Assembly: GCA_963704995.1 (NCBI GenBank)
Contig: CAVPIM010000006.1
Span: 62,001 to 126,000, forward strand
Direction: 5' to 3'
From: RYN-230 sp963704995
Lineage (GTDB): Bacteria > Actinomycetota > Actinomycetes > Streptosporangiales > Streptosporangiaceae
DNA: 64,000 bases
Part shown: piece by piece, positions 43,672 through 51,998 of the stretch
How the letters are laid out: each line of letters opens with the position of its first letter
Numbering within the stretch: position 1 is the first letter of the stretch
Notes under the pieces: generated by a model
Database searches by the model: none
What the model was told of the DNA's origin: nothing
The model's input: the letters and a program-made list of their open reading frames with translations, nothing else
Position numbers and translations under genes: made by a program

Positions 43672-45002
43672 CGCGCGTACACAGCCGTGAAGTCGCGGCT
43701 CGCCAGACCGTAGTACCGGTCCGGGGGCTGCAGCTGGTCAGGCAGCAGGTTGACCGGAGTCGGGTTAGCCGGATGGTGCTTAGGCAGGTAGTACATGTAC
43801 GACATCCAGTCCGGGTTGATGTCCAGCTCCATCCCGGTCACCACGCCCGCTCGCTTGAGCAGCTGGGCGAGCTCCCGCACGTTCAGCGAAGGGCCGTAGA
43901 CGAAGACGACGCGCCCGTCCTTGGTCATGCCGATCCCGGATCGCCACACGTAGTAGCCGCCACCCAGGGTGGCGCCCCAGGTGGTCGTCACGTTGTAGTC
44001 CACCGAGGCAGGGATCTTGCCGTGCGCGACGATCAGGTGCAGGTTCTGCCGGACGCCCACCACATCGGGTGTCATCCGCACCGAACCCCCCCAGTTGCCG
44101 ATGGCGATCCGCCCGTCACGGTAGTACACGACCGACGCGACACCCCTGGTGAGCACCCCGCTGGTCGCGCCGTTCAGGTAGAACCCACCCCCGGACGTGG
44201 AAATCTTGAAGCCCCCGTTGAAGGTGGCTAGCAGCCCGAGGCGCCTGGCCGGCGGGATGTCTGGCCGAGCCTTCCAGTGGCCAGGTCCCGGATCCTCCGC
44301 CCCGGGGTGCAACTGGAAACGTACCAGGGCCTGGTTCATCGAGACGATGCCCGCCACATATGACGTGTAAACGCTGCTCGCCCGCATGTAGGTGCCGAAG
44401 ATGGCGGGCTCTCCCTTGGCCGTGCCGAGCACCCGCCACTTGCCTTCCCCGCGCAGCGGGTGGGCGACCAGGGGCTTCAGCGCCGCCGGGGCTGCGAGAG
44501 CGGGCTCCGGCCTGGCGTGCCTGGTGTGCTTGGCGCTCACCGGCCCCGCGCTGGGGCCGGTCAGCGCGAACGAGGGCTTGCCGCCAACCTTCGGCGGGTT
44601 GTACGAGACCCACTCCCCGAAGGTGACCAGCGGGCCGAGGTAGTGATCCCGGGCCCACTCGGCCAGGCGCTCCGACACCGTCCCGCCACCGGGGTAGGTC
44701 AGGGCGTGGCCCACGGACCAGCCCAGCCAGATGACGAACGCCAGCAGGAGCGCCATCACGACCTGGAACCAGCGTCGCGCCCGCAGCCGCCGGAACCGGC
44801 CGCGGCCAGGACGGCGGCGGCCGGACCGGCGCGGGCCCAGGCCGCCCCGGCCGGGGCGGCCGTGTCCAGGGCCGCCGTGCCCAGGGCCGCCGTGCCCGGG
44901 GCTGCCCCGCCCGGGGTCATCCCGGTACGGGCCGCCCGGGCCCAGCCCGCTACCGGGCCCGCCGACCTCGGAATCACGCCGGAATGACGCCGGTCTAGGC
45001 AC
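43668..45002 (-). CDS. Membrane-anchored phosphodiester glycosidase-like (NAGPA domain) protein
   Basis: A 444-residue protein. The N-terminus is basic and carries Gly/Pro-His repeats (GGPGHGGPGHGGPGHGRP), then one helix at about 85-105 (WFQVVMALLLAFVIWLGW). The extracellular C-terminal domain (about 220-440) has ATFNGGFKIS, GRIAIGNWGG, GGGYYVWRSGIGMTKDGRVV and the end GVVTGMELDINPDWMSYMYY, typical of the NAGPA/phosphodiester glycosidase fold. Such domains cleave sugar-phosphodiester links. The GTG at 45002 is chosen because GGAGGGAG sits 9 bases upstream. As first gene of the DPA unit it may edit an envelope glycan; this is inference. Confidence 0.8.
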   Translation of the reverse strand: MPRPASFRRDSEVGGPGSGLGPGGPYRDDPGRGSPGHGGPGHGGPGHGRPGRGGLGPRRSGRRRPGRGRFRRLRARRWFQVVMALLLAFVIWLGWSVGHALTYPGGGTVSERLAEWARDHYLGPLVTFGEWVSYNPPKVGGKPSFALTGPSAGPVSAKHTRHARPEPALAAPAALKPLVAHPLRGEGKWRVLGTAKGEPAIFGTYMRASSVYTSYVAGIVSMNQALVRFQLHPGAEDPGPGHWKARPDIPPARRLGLLATFNGGFKISTSGGGFYLNGATSGVLTRGVASVVYYRDGRIAIGNWGGSVRMTPDVVGVRQNLHLIVAHGKIPASVDYNVTTTWGATLGGGYYVWRSGIGMTKDGRVVFVYGPSLNVRELAQLLKRAGVVTGMELDINPDWMSYMYYLPKHHPANPTPVNLLPDQLQPPDRYYGLASRDFTAVYAR

Positions 45003-45462
45003 CCACGTTCTCCCTCCGGATGTGCTCAGCTTGACAGACACGCAGCCAGGAACCCACGCTCTGGCCGCTCTGAATCTGGGAGCAGGGCCCGCCCGTAACC
45101 TGCGCCTACGCATGGAGCCGCGTCGGCCGTGCCTGGCGATGAGCGTTCCCGTGCGGGCTGAGCCCAAACGATAGGTGTACTCGCCAATCATGAAGACTGC
45201 GTTACGGTCCAGGTAGTTCCCGCGACCGCTGCGGCGCGGCCTGGCCAGCCCCGGGACGGGGGCGGCCTGGCCGCGGCGGATTCACCCGATGCGCCCAGGC
45301 CTGCCGTGGCACACTGGCCGCGACGGTTGTCGAGCCAGCCGGGGTCCCGGGCGGGCTGCTGCCCGTGTTCTGCCTGCCAGCGGCGCCCCGGCGATCTGCC
45401 CGGGGGGACGTGCACCAGATGGGGAATCAAGCGAGCTGGCCGGCGATCAGGCCAGGACGACC
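45003..45462. other. Divergent intergenic stretch
   Basis: About 460 bases between the NAGPA-domain gene (minus) and the STAS gene (plus). Codon third positions in the open frames here are not GC-biased, so I see no gene. It should contain both promoters; no convincing -35/-10 pair was found. The ATG at 45418 (GGGGGGA about 10 bases upstream) would fuse to the STAS frame only if one base were added in the G-run at 45419-45423. Confidence 0.35.
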
Positions 45463-45792
45463 GTGGTCAGCCTGCCCGGTGAGGTCAGCCACTACAACGC
45501 GACGCAGGTCCACGAGGAGCTCATGGCCGCCCTCGAGCCGGGGGTCACCACCGTCATCCTCGACCTGACGCTGACCACGTTCTTCGACAGTGCCGGCCTG
45601 GGCAAGATCGCGATCGCCCGCCGCCTGGCCACCGCTTACCATATCGACCTGCGGCTGGTGGTGCCCGCGTCGAGCCCGCTGGCCGGCTTCTTCGCGTCGA
45701 GCGGCTACGACCGGGTGCTGGCGATCTACCCCACCCTGCGGGGGGCGCTCACCGCGCCGCGTGCTTCGGGAGAGGGTGCGCGCTCGGCGTGA
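45463..45792 (+). CDS. STAS-domain anti-sigma factor antagonist-like protein
   Basis: A 109-residue STAS protein from the GTG at 45463 (AGGA 5 bases upstream). The core VSHYNATQVHEELMAALEPG, then TTVILDLTLTTFFDSAGLGKIAIARRL with the DSAG site and LRLVVPASSPLAGFF are typical of SpoIIAA/RsbV-like antagonists, which act in partner switching with anti-sigma kinases. No kinase gene is nearby. A longer start (ATG 45289) lacks coding-type codons. Another option is ATG 45418 with a one-base correction. The 3-prime end overlaps the convergent MFS gene by 67 bases. Confidence 0.75.
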   Translation: MVSLPGEVSHYNATQVHEELMAALEPGVTTVILDLTLTTFFDSAGLGKIAIARRLATAYHIDLRLVVPASSPLAGFFASSGYDRVLAIYPTLRGALTAPRASGEGARSA

Positions 45793-47225
45793 TCGCCACC
45801 GGCCCCCGGCTGCGGCGCGGGCGGCGGAGCCGCAGGGTGAGCCCGTTCGGGGTGAGCCCGTTCGGGGTGAACCTGGCCGGGGTGAACCCGGTCGAACTGG
45901 CGCCGGATCACCCGCACCGGGACCGGCTCGCCGCGGGACTGGGCCCCGAGCAGCAGCCCCCGCACGCGCAGCCACCAGCGCACCGCCACCGCCGTGCCGG
46001 CCAGCTGCACGCCCACCGCGCAGCCGAACGCCAGCCGGTAGGCGGCCACGTCGCTGCGGCCGGCCAGGTCCAGGATCCCGCCGACCAGGAGGGCGGCCAG
46101 GATGGCGGCGCTGAACCCCCCGACGTTGACGACCCCGGTCGCGGTGCCGACGGCGGTGCGGGCGTTATAGTCCCGGGCCAGCGAGAAACCGATGGTGGAG
46201 GCCGGGCCGCCCGCGGCCATCAGCGCCGCCACCGCCACGATCAGCGCGTGCGGCGGCCGTCCGCCGAACCCGCCGAGCAGGCTCACCCAGCCCCCCATGG
46301 TGACCAGGCAGATGCCCAGCGCGAACGGCACCCGGGCGGCGGGGAACCGGCCGACGAGCAGGCCGACGGCCGGGCTGATCGCGATGGCGGCCAGCACGCA
46401 GACGAGGAGCACGGCGCTGGCCCCGGCCGGGCTGAACCCCTCCGCCACGAGGTACGGCAGGCCCCACAGGACCGAGAACATCGTGGTCACCGACATGCAG
46501 GAGAAGTGCACCCAGAAGCCCAGCCGGGTTCCGGGTGTCCGCCACGACGCGCGCGCCCGGCCGCTGACCCGGCGCGCCGCCGCCAGCCATCCGCCCGCTG
46601 GACGGCGGCGGACTGGCCCGCCGCCGGGCGGGTCCGCGGGCAGCAGGGCCCAGACCGCCGCCCCGGTGGCCAGCGAGATCAGGCCGGTGCCGGCGAACGA
46701 GGGTGCCCAGCCCGCCGTGTGCAGCAGCAGCGTGAGCGGGATCGTCGCGATGACGTTGCCCGCCATGCCCAGCATCGAGGTCACCGAGACGGCGAGCGGG
46801 AACCGGCGCGGGGCGAAGTCCTGGGCCGCGAACCGCACCACGCTGACGAACGTCAGCGCGTCACCGCAGCCGAGGACGGCCCGGGCCATCAGGGCACCCG
46901 GATAGGAGTGCGCGAACGCGAACGCGAGCTGCGCCAGGGCCATGGTGGCGGCCGCGGCGATGAGCAGCCTGCGCGGCCCGTAGCGGTCCACCAGCAGGCC
47001 GGTGGGCACCTGCATGGCGGCGTACACCCCCAGCTGGGCCAGGACGAACACGCTGAGCTGGCCGGGCGTAATCCGGAACCGGCTGGCCGCCTCCAGCCCG
47101 GCCACGCCGAGCGAGGTGCGGTTGAAGACCGCGGCGATGTACACGGTGACGGCGATGGCCCAGCGCCGGAACACGGGCGCGACGGGGGCGGGGGAGGCGG
47201 GCGGCGGCAGGGCCGGGCTGGGCAT
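45726..47225 (-). CDS. MFS transporter
   Basis: A 499-residue major facilitator with about twelve helices. The loop 2-3 motif appears as GLLVDRYGPRRLLI, and the start FNRTSLGVAGLEAASRFRIT resembles the anion/organic-acid (ACS-like) branch. The cytoplasmic tail after about 430 is unusual: basic, Pro-rich, with a HPERAHPERAHP repeat encoded by a 15-base tandem repeat (45835-45894). The transported compound is unknown. It lies 73 bases after a GntR gene on the same strand, so GntR control is probable. The last 67 bases overlap the STAS gene on the other strand. Confidence 0.85.
   Translation of the reverse strand: MPSPALPPPASPAPVAPVFRRWAIAVTVYIAAVFNRTSLGVAGLEAASRFRITPGQLSVFVLAQLGVYAAMQVPTGLLVDRYGPRRLLIAAAATMALAQLAFAFAHSYPGALMARAVLGCGDALTFVSVVRFAAQDFAPRRFPLAVSVTSMLGMAGNVIATIPLTLLLHTAGWAPSFAGTGLISLATGAAVWALLPADPPGGGPVRRRPAGGWLAAARRVSGRARASWRTPGTRLGFWVHFSCMSVTTMFSVLWGLPYLVAEGFSPAGASAVLLVCVLAAIAISPAVGLLVGRFPAARVPFALGICLVTMGGWVSLLGGFGGRPPHALIVAVAALMAAGGPASTIGFSLARDYNARTAVGTATGVVNVGGFSAAILAALLVGGILDLAGRSDVAAYRLAFGCAVGVQLAGTAVAVRWWLRVRGLLLGAQSRGEPVPVRVIRRQFDRVHPGQVHPERAHPERAHPAAPPPAPQPGAGGDHAERAPSPEARGAVSAPRRVG
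45835..45894. repeat. Four-copy 15-base tandem repeat inside the MFS tail
   Basis: Units at 45835-45849, 45850-45864, 45865-45879 and 45880-45894. The first two are identical (GGGTGAGCCCGTTCG), the last two differ at a few bases. In the MFS protein they encode a pentapeptide repeat around His-Pro-Glu/Gly. Copy number probably varies between strains. Confidence 0.75.
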
Positions 47226-47298
47226 GAGGATCAGGTTCCGGGTCGGGCGGGGCGGATGGCGGGCCGGGGACGGGCTGTTCGGGGCCGGAGGCCAGGGC

Positions 47299-47991
47299 TC
47301 AGGGGCGGCGGGCGAGGGTGCTCTCCGCGTGATCGAGGTGGGCGCCCACGGCCTTCACGGCCGCCTCGGCGCGACCCGCGCACAGCGCGTCCCGGATGTG
47401 CTCGTGCTCGGCCAGGGTCGAGCTCATCCGGCCGGGGTCAACGTGGCTGCCGGTACCGTCCAGCAGGTTCACGGTGCCCATCCGCAGCTGCCGTTCCCGC
47501 AGCGACCGGTACAGCGAGGTAATGATCTCGTTCCCGGTCGCCGCGACCATCGCGAGATGAAAGTCGCGGTCGGCTTGCACGTACGCGGCGACGTCATGCG
47601 CCCGCATAGCGGCGCGCATGGCTTCCAGGTGGTCGTCCAGCACTGGAGCCAGGTCCACGGGCGGCAGGCGGCTGAGGACCTTGCGGGCCGCGAACGACTC
47701 GACCAGGCGCCGGGTCTCCATCACGTCGGCCATCTCGTCCACCGTGACCGGCAGCACCAGGGCCCCGCGCTTGGGCAGCAGCCGCACCAGGCCCTCGCCC
47801 TCCAGCCGGAGCAGTGCCTCACGGACCGGGGTTCGCGACGCACCGACCGCCCCGGCCAGCTGACCCTCGGACAGCAGGTCATGCGGGGTGAACCGGCGGG
47901 CCAGGATCTCGCCCTTGACGTAGGCGTAGGCCCGGTCGGCGGCGCTTGGCACCGCACCCGGCCGCGGCGCATGTGCCTCAGTCGTATTCAT
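47299..47991 (-). CDS. GntR family (FadR/FCD-type) transcriptional regulator
   Basis: A 230-residue regulator. The N-terminal winged helix has ILARRFTPHDLLSEGQLAGA and the recognition helix GASRTPVREALLRLEGEGLV. The all-helical FCD domain follows (DADRD-like region VQADRDFHLAMVAATGN and LAEHEHIRDAL), with His/Asp residues that commonly bind metal or a carboxylate ligand. Codons in front of the ATG are AT-richer (GTAGCATAGATACAAC), suggesting a promoter so close that the message may be nearly leaderless. It probably controls the downstream MFS gene. Confidence 0.92.
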   Translation of the reverse strand: MNTTEAHAPRPGAVPSAADRAYAYVKGEILARRFTPHDLLSEGQLAGAVGASRTPVREALLRLEGEGLVRLLPKRGALVLPVTVDEMADVMETRRLVESFAARKVLSRLPPVDLAPVLDDHLEAMRAAMRAHDVAAYVQADRDFHLAMVAATGNEIITSLYRSLRERQLRMGTVNLLDGTGSHVDPGRMSSTLAEHEHIRDALCAGRAEAAVKAVGAHLDHAESTLARRP

Positions 47992-48075
47992 GTTGTATCT
48001 ATGCTACCGGTCGGCGAGGGTTCACGACGCTGGCCCGCCGTGAGCGGGTCCTCGTTCCGACGCGAGCGGGACCGC

Positions 48076-48879
48076 CTACTGGTGGCGCTGCCTGAGCCAG
48101 TCGAGGGCAGCCTGGGCGACCTCACGCCAGCCGTGATCGATGGTCAGCGAGTGCCCCCGGTCCGGGAACTCCCGGAAATCCGTGATGGCGGGGGACTTGT
48201 GGTAGAGCTTCCGGGTCGCCGTGGTGATCGCCGCCGGCACCGTGTGGTCCCGGCCCCCGGCGATCAGCAGCAGCGGGCCCCGGGTCTTGTTACGGGTGTC
48301 CACCGCGGCCGGCGACCGGGCGGTGAAGTTGGCCAGGGCGGCCTCGAACAGTGGCTTGCCCGGCGAGGGCACGGTCCAGCGGTCGAACAGGTCGGCGGAC
48401 TCCGGTGCGGTCAGCGCGTTCCCGAAGCCGTAGCGGAACTGCGCCGGGGTGAGTGACACGGCCTGCTCCCGGTGGGCGGGCTTGCGCAGGGCGATCGACG
48501 CGACCCGCAGGGCCGACGGGGGCAGGTAGTACACGCCCTTGATGGGGGCCGCGTCGATGGCCACGCCCGCCGCGGCCAGGTTCTGCCCGAGCAGCCGCTG
48601 CACGATGAGGCCGCCGAAGGAGTGCCCGATGACGATGGGCGGCGCGCTCAGCCCCCGGATGATCCCGGCGTAGTGCTCGACCACGTCGTCGATGCCCTTC
48701 CCGGCCACCTGCTCCGGGTGGCTGCGCGTCTCCTCGACGGTGCCGCCCGTGCCCGGCCAGCCCGGCGCCACCGGTGCGTAGCCCGCCTCCTGGAAGAACT
48801 CCACCCACGGGCCCCACGAGGTGGCGTGCAGCCAGAGGCCATGCACGAAGACCACGGGGGTTTCTGCTGGCGTCGTCAT
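48076..48879 (-). CDS. Alpha/beta-fold hydrolase
   Basis: A 267-residue serine hydrolase. The oxyanion region VVFVHGLWLHATSWGPW, the nucleophile elbow GHSFGG, the acid GGRDHTVP and the catalytic His in FPDRGHSLTID form a complete set. There is no signal peptide, so it acts in the cytoplasm. The substrate is unknown; esters, lactones or epoxides are all possible. Length is typical. It precedes the GntR gene by about 85 bases on the same strand. Confidence 0.9.
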   Translation of the reverse strand: MTTPAETPVVFVHGLWLHATSWGPWVEFFQEAGYAPVAPGWPGTGGTVEETRSHPEQVAGKGIDDVVEHYAGIIRGLSAPPIVIGHSFGGLIVQRLLGQNLAAAGVAIDAAPIKGVYYLPPSALRVASIALRKPAHREQAVSLTPAQFRYGFGNALTAPESADLFDRWTVPSPGKPLFEAALANFTARSPAAVDTRNKTRGPLLLIAGGRDHTVPAAITTATRKLYHKSPAITDFREFPDRGHSLTIDHGWREVAQAALDWLRQRHQ

Positions 48880-48965
48880 CTCACGCCCTTTCCGCCGGGG
48901 CGGCCGTGTGCCGCTTATCTCCCGGAAGGTACCCCGTCTCCCGGGCGATACCCCCTTTACCTTCT

Positions 48966-50090
48966 TTACCTTCCGGATGCCCCCGGCTCGGCCGGATCAG
49001 CTTCGCCGCCGGTGAGCCGCTGGCCGCTGGCCGCGTCGAACAGCTGCACGCGCGCGGGGTCCGCGGTGGCGCCGATGACCTCCCCGGGCTGCGGCCGCAC
49101 CGGCCCGGACGAGACGATCACGTTGCTGCCCGGGTCACTGGCCAGCTGGCCGTAGATGTAGGTGTCGCCGCCTGCCTCCTCGATCAGGGCCACCTTCAGC
49201 TCCAGCGCGTCCTGGCCGGGGGCGCGGACGGCCGACAGGTGCTGCGGCCTGATCCCGGCGATCAGCCGGTCGTGGCCCTGGACCGCCCGCCGCTGGGCGT
49301 GGCCCAGCCGCAGGCTGGCGCCGGCCACCCTGAGCACGTCCTGCTCTACCGCGGCGTCGAACAGGTTCATGGCCGGCGACCCGATGAACAAGGCCACGAA
49401 CACGTTCGCGGGCCGGTCGTACAGTTCGCCCGGGGTGGCGAACTGCTGCAGCCGCCCCTCGCGCAGCACGGCCACGCGCTGGCCCATGGCCACCGCCTCC
49501 GCCTGGTCATGGGTGACGTAGACGGTGGTCACCCGCAGCCGGCGCTGCAGCTCGCTGATCTGGGCCTGGGTCGCCGCGCGCAACCCGGCGTCCAGGTTGG
49601 ACAGCGGCTCGTCCATGCAGAAGACCTTGGGCTCGCGGACGATGGCCCGGCCCAGGGCGACCCGCTGGCGCTGGCCGCCGGACAGGTTCCGCGGCGTGCG
49701 GTCCAGCAGCGGCTCGAGGTCCAGCAGGCGGGCAGCCTCACGGACCCGGCGGGCGCTCTCCTCGTCGCCGATGCCCCGCATCCGGAGCGCGAAGCCCATG
49801 TTCTCCCCCACGGTCTTGCTCGGGTACAGCGCGTAGTTCTGGAACACCATCGCGACGTCGCGGTCGCGGGACGGCACGCCCGCCATGTCCTGGCCGCCGA
49901 TGAGGATCGAGCCCTCATCGAGGTCTTCCAGGCCGGCCAGCATCCGCAGGGCCGTGGTCGTGCCGCAGCCCGGGGGGCCGGCCATGACCACGAACTCGCC
50001 GTCCCGGATGGCCAGGCTCAGCGTGTCCACGGCGGGCCGCTCTGCTCCCGGGTAGACGCGCGTCGCGTTCTCGTACCTGACCTCGGCCAT
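48966..50090 (-). CDS. UgpC/MsmK-like sugar ABC ATPase with a substituted Walker A lysine
   Basis: A 374-residue ATPase of the MalK/UgpC/MsmK group, with the TOBE regulatory domain from about 240. Q-loop FQNYALYPSKTV, signature LSGGQRQRVALGRAI, Walker B VFCMDEPLSNLD and H-loop VTHDQAEA are intact. The Walker A reads GPPGCGTTT: the invariant Lys is Thr44 (codon ACG instead of AAG). This should impair ATP binding unless it is a sequence error. No permease or binding-protein gene accompanies it; such ATPases often serve several distant sugar importers. The ATG at 50090 has GGAG about 7 bases upstream. Confidence 0.88.
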   Translation of the reverse strand: MAEVRYENATRVYPGAERPAVDTLSLAIRDGEFVVMAGPPGCGTTTALRMLAGLEDLDEGSILIGGQDMAGVPSRDRDVAMVFQNYALYPSKTVGENMGFALRMRGIGDEESARRVREAARLLDLEPLLDRTPRNLSGGQRQRVALGRAIVREPKVFCMDEPLSNLDAGLRAATQAQISELQRRLRVTTVYVTHDQAEAVAMGQRVAVLREGRLQQFATPGELYDRPANVFVALFIGSPAMNLFDAAVEQDVLRVAGASLRLGHAQRRAVQGHDRLIAGIRPQHLSAVRAPGQDALELKVALIEEAGGDTYIYGQLASDPGSNVIVSSGPVRPQPGEVIGATADPARVQLFDAASGQRLTGGEADPAEPGASGR

Positions 50091-50187
50091 GATCATCTCC
50101 TAGAACGCCCCGGGGGTCACCCGCTAATCCTCTGCCCGTCCTGCGCCCGGCTACCCTCCGCGCCAGCCCGCCCCGATCAGCCCGGAG

Positions 50188-50254
50188 GTTCCCCCGGCGG
50201 GGAACGTGATCATGGGTCTGGGGCCGTCCTGACGGCACCAGACCCATGATCACG
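50188..50254 (-). terminator. Tandem hairpins after the DHA2 exporter gene
   Basis: Hairpin 1 (50205-50254) has 17-base arms (CGTGATCATGGGTCTGG and its complement) and an inner 6-bp stem GCCGTC-CT-GACGGC, giving an almost unbroken 24-bp stem with one G-A mismatch. Hairpin 2 (50188-50205) is GTTCCCC-CGGC-GGGGAAC. Both lie between the exporter stop (50272, minus strand) and the ABC ATPase start (50090). The length is unusual for a simple terminator. Confidence 0.7.
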
Positions 50255-50271
50255 CACACGCACCCGGCGGG

Positions 50272-51897
50272 CTACCGGGCCGGGGTGGTGATGGCCGCGG
50301 CGTCCGGCTGCGGGATGGCCGTCTCGTCCGGCTGGGGGACCGTCCCGCCGTCCGGCTGGGGGACGGCCGCGGCACCCGGCCGGGTTCGCGCGGGCAGCGC
50401 GAAGACCGCCCCGATGGCCGCGGCCAGGGCCACCACCGCGGCCGTCCGCATGCCGGCGGACATGGCGGCCGTGAACGCGGTGTGCGCCGCGGCGGTCAGC
50501 TGGGCGCCGGAAGCGCCGCCGAGGTGCCGGCCGACGGCGTCCGCCGCCGCGACCGAGCTGGTGGCCAGGTGGCTCACCGGCGGCGGCAGGTGCGCCGCGG
50601 CCAGCGTGCTGCCGAGTTTCGAGCGGTACACGTTCTCGGCCAGGCTGCCGACGATCGCGATGCCCAGGGCGCCGCCGACCTCACGGATCGTGTCGTTGAT
50701 CGCGCTGCCCGCCCCGGCCTGGTGCGCGGGAACGGTGGTCATGATGGTCGTGCTGGCCGGCGCCATCACCAGCCCCATGCCCGCACCCATGATCGCCACG
50801 GCCACGGCCAGCGGCGGGTAGGACGTGTGCACGCCGGCTGTGGACAGGTCCAGCAGGCCCGCGCCCATGAGCGCGATGCCGGCCGGGATGATCACCCGGC
50901 TGCCGAGCCGCCCGGCCAGGATCGTGGACACCGGCGACACGGCAGCCATGGCGATCGCGAAGGGCAGCGCGCGCACCCCGGCGGACAGCGGGCTGTAGCC
51001 GTGCACCAGCTGGAGGTACTGGGTCAGCACGAACAGGCTGCCGAACAGGGCGAAGAAGATCACTGTTACCGAGCCGGCCGCGGCCGAGAAAGCGCGGACC
51101 GCGAACACCCGCAGGTCGATCAGCGGGTTCGGGATGTGCAGCTCCCACCAGGTGAACAGGCCCAGCCCGGCCAGCCCGGCGGCCCCCTCGGCCAGCGTGA
51201 CCGGCCCGGCCCAGCCGCGGGCGGGGGCCTCGATGATGGCGTCCACGAGGAGGAACAGCGCGCCCGCGATCATCAGGGTGCCCGCGAAGTCCAGCCGGTG
51301 GCGGCCGGGCTGGGCGGTCTCCGGGACGATCAGCAGCACTCCGGCCAGGGCCACCGCCACGAGCGGGACGTTGACCAGGAACACGCTGCCCCACCAGAAG
51401 TGCGACAGCAGCAGGCCGCCCAGGGTGGGGCCGATCACGATGCCCACCCCGGCCACGGCCGACCAGGCGGCGATGGCTTGCGGGCGCTCCCGGGGCGGGA
51501 ACACGGAGTTCAGGATGGACAGCGTGGCGGGCATCACGAACGCCGCGCCGAGGCCCATCACCACCCGGGCCGCGATCAGCATGCCGGTGCCGGAGGCGAA
51601 CGCCGCCGCCACACTGCCGAGGGCGAACACGGCCAGCCCGCCGACCAGCGAGAGCCGCCGTCCGTAGCGGTCACCCAGCGCGCCGGCCGGGATCAGCAGC
51701 GCCGCGAAGCACAGCGTGTAGGCATCCGCGATCCACTGCAGCGAACTGGTCCCGGCGGGCAGCACGCGGGCCAGCGTGGGCAGGGCGGTGTTCAGGATGG
51801 TGTTGTCGATGACGACCACCAGCAGGCTCAGGCAGAGCACGAGCAGGATCTGCCGCCGCCTCGGGTGACCCTGCGGCCACAGATTCGAGCTGGGCAT
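50272..51897 (-). CDS. DHA2-family (EmrB/QacA) drug exporter
   Basis: A 541-residue major facilitator with about fourteen helices. The DHA2 landmarks are VVVIDNTILNTALPTLARVL near the start and the loop GALGDRYGRRLSL. The motif AIAAWSAVAGVGIVIGPTLG is antiporter motif C. It probably exports hydrophobic cations or antibiotics using the proton gradient. The ATG at 51897 has AAGGAGAG just upstream; a longer frame to 51948 runs through the operator. It is divergent from a TetR gene, the typical repressor-exporter arrangement. Confidence 0.93.
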   Translation of the reverse strand: MPSSNLWPQGHPRRRQILLVLCLSLLVVVIDNTILNTALPTLARVLPAGTSSLQWIADAYTLCFAALLIPAGALGDRYGRRLSLVGGLAVFALGSVAAAFASGTGMLIAARVVMGLGAAFVMPATLSILNSVFPPRERPQAIAAWSAVAGVGIVIGPTLGGLLLSHFWWGSVFLVNVPLVAVALAGVLLIVPETAQPGRHRLDFAGTLMIAGALFLLVDAIIEAPARGWAGPVTLAEGAAGLAGLGLFTWWELHIPNPLIDLRVFAVRAFSAAAGSVTVIFFALFGSLFVLTQYLQLVHGYSPLSAGVRALPFAIAMAAVSPVSTILAGRLGSRVIIPAGIALMGAGLLDLSTAGVHTSYPPLAVAVAIMGAGMGLVMAPASTTIMTTVPAHQAGAGSAINDTIREVGGALGIAIVGSLAENVYRSKLGSTLAAAHLPPPVSHLATSSVAAADAVGRHLGGASGAQLTAAAHTAFTAAMSAGMRTAAVVALAAAIGAVFALPARTRPGAAAVPQPDGGTVPQPDETAIPQPDAAAITTPAR

Positions 51898-51947
51898 CGG
51901 ACTCTCCTTGTCACGCTTACTTACGGCTGTTGACTTACAGTCGTTCA

Positions 51948-51961
51948 CTTACAAGTGTAAG
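51948..51961. promoter_or_regulatory. TetR-type operator between exporter and regulator
   Basis: CTTAC-AAGT-GTAAG is a perfect 5-4-5 inverted repeat. The half-site CTTAC recurs several times in 51915-51952, and ACAGCTGT (51979-51986) is a further palindrome. For the plus-strand regulator TTCACT (51944-51949) and ACATAT (51967-51972) with 17-base spacing form a promoter across the operator. This supports repression of both genes by the TetR protein. Confidence 0.6.
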
Positions 51962-51998
51962 CATAGACATATGAACTAACAGCTGTAAAGTAGGAACC

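Noticed and set aside
45003..45191. Longer start for the NAGPA-domain gene (ATG at 45191)
   Set aside because: The GTG at 45002 has GGAGGGAG at ideal distance, and the extra 63 residues have weak coding character.
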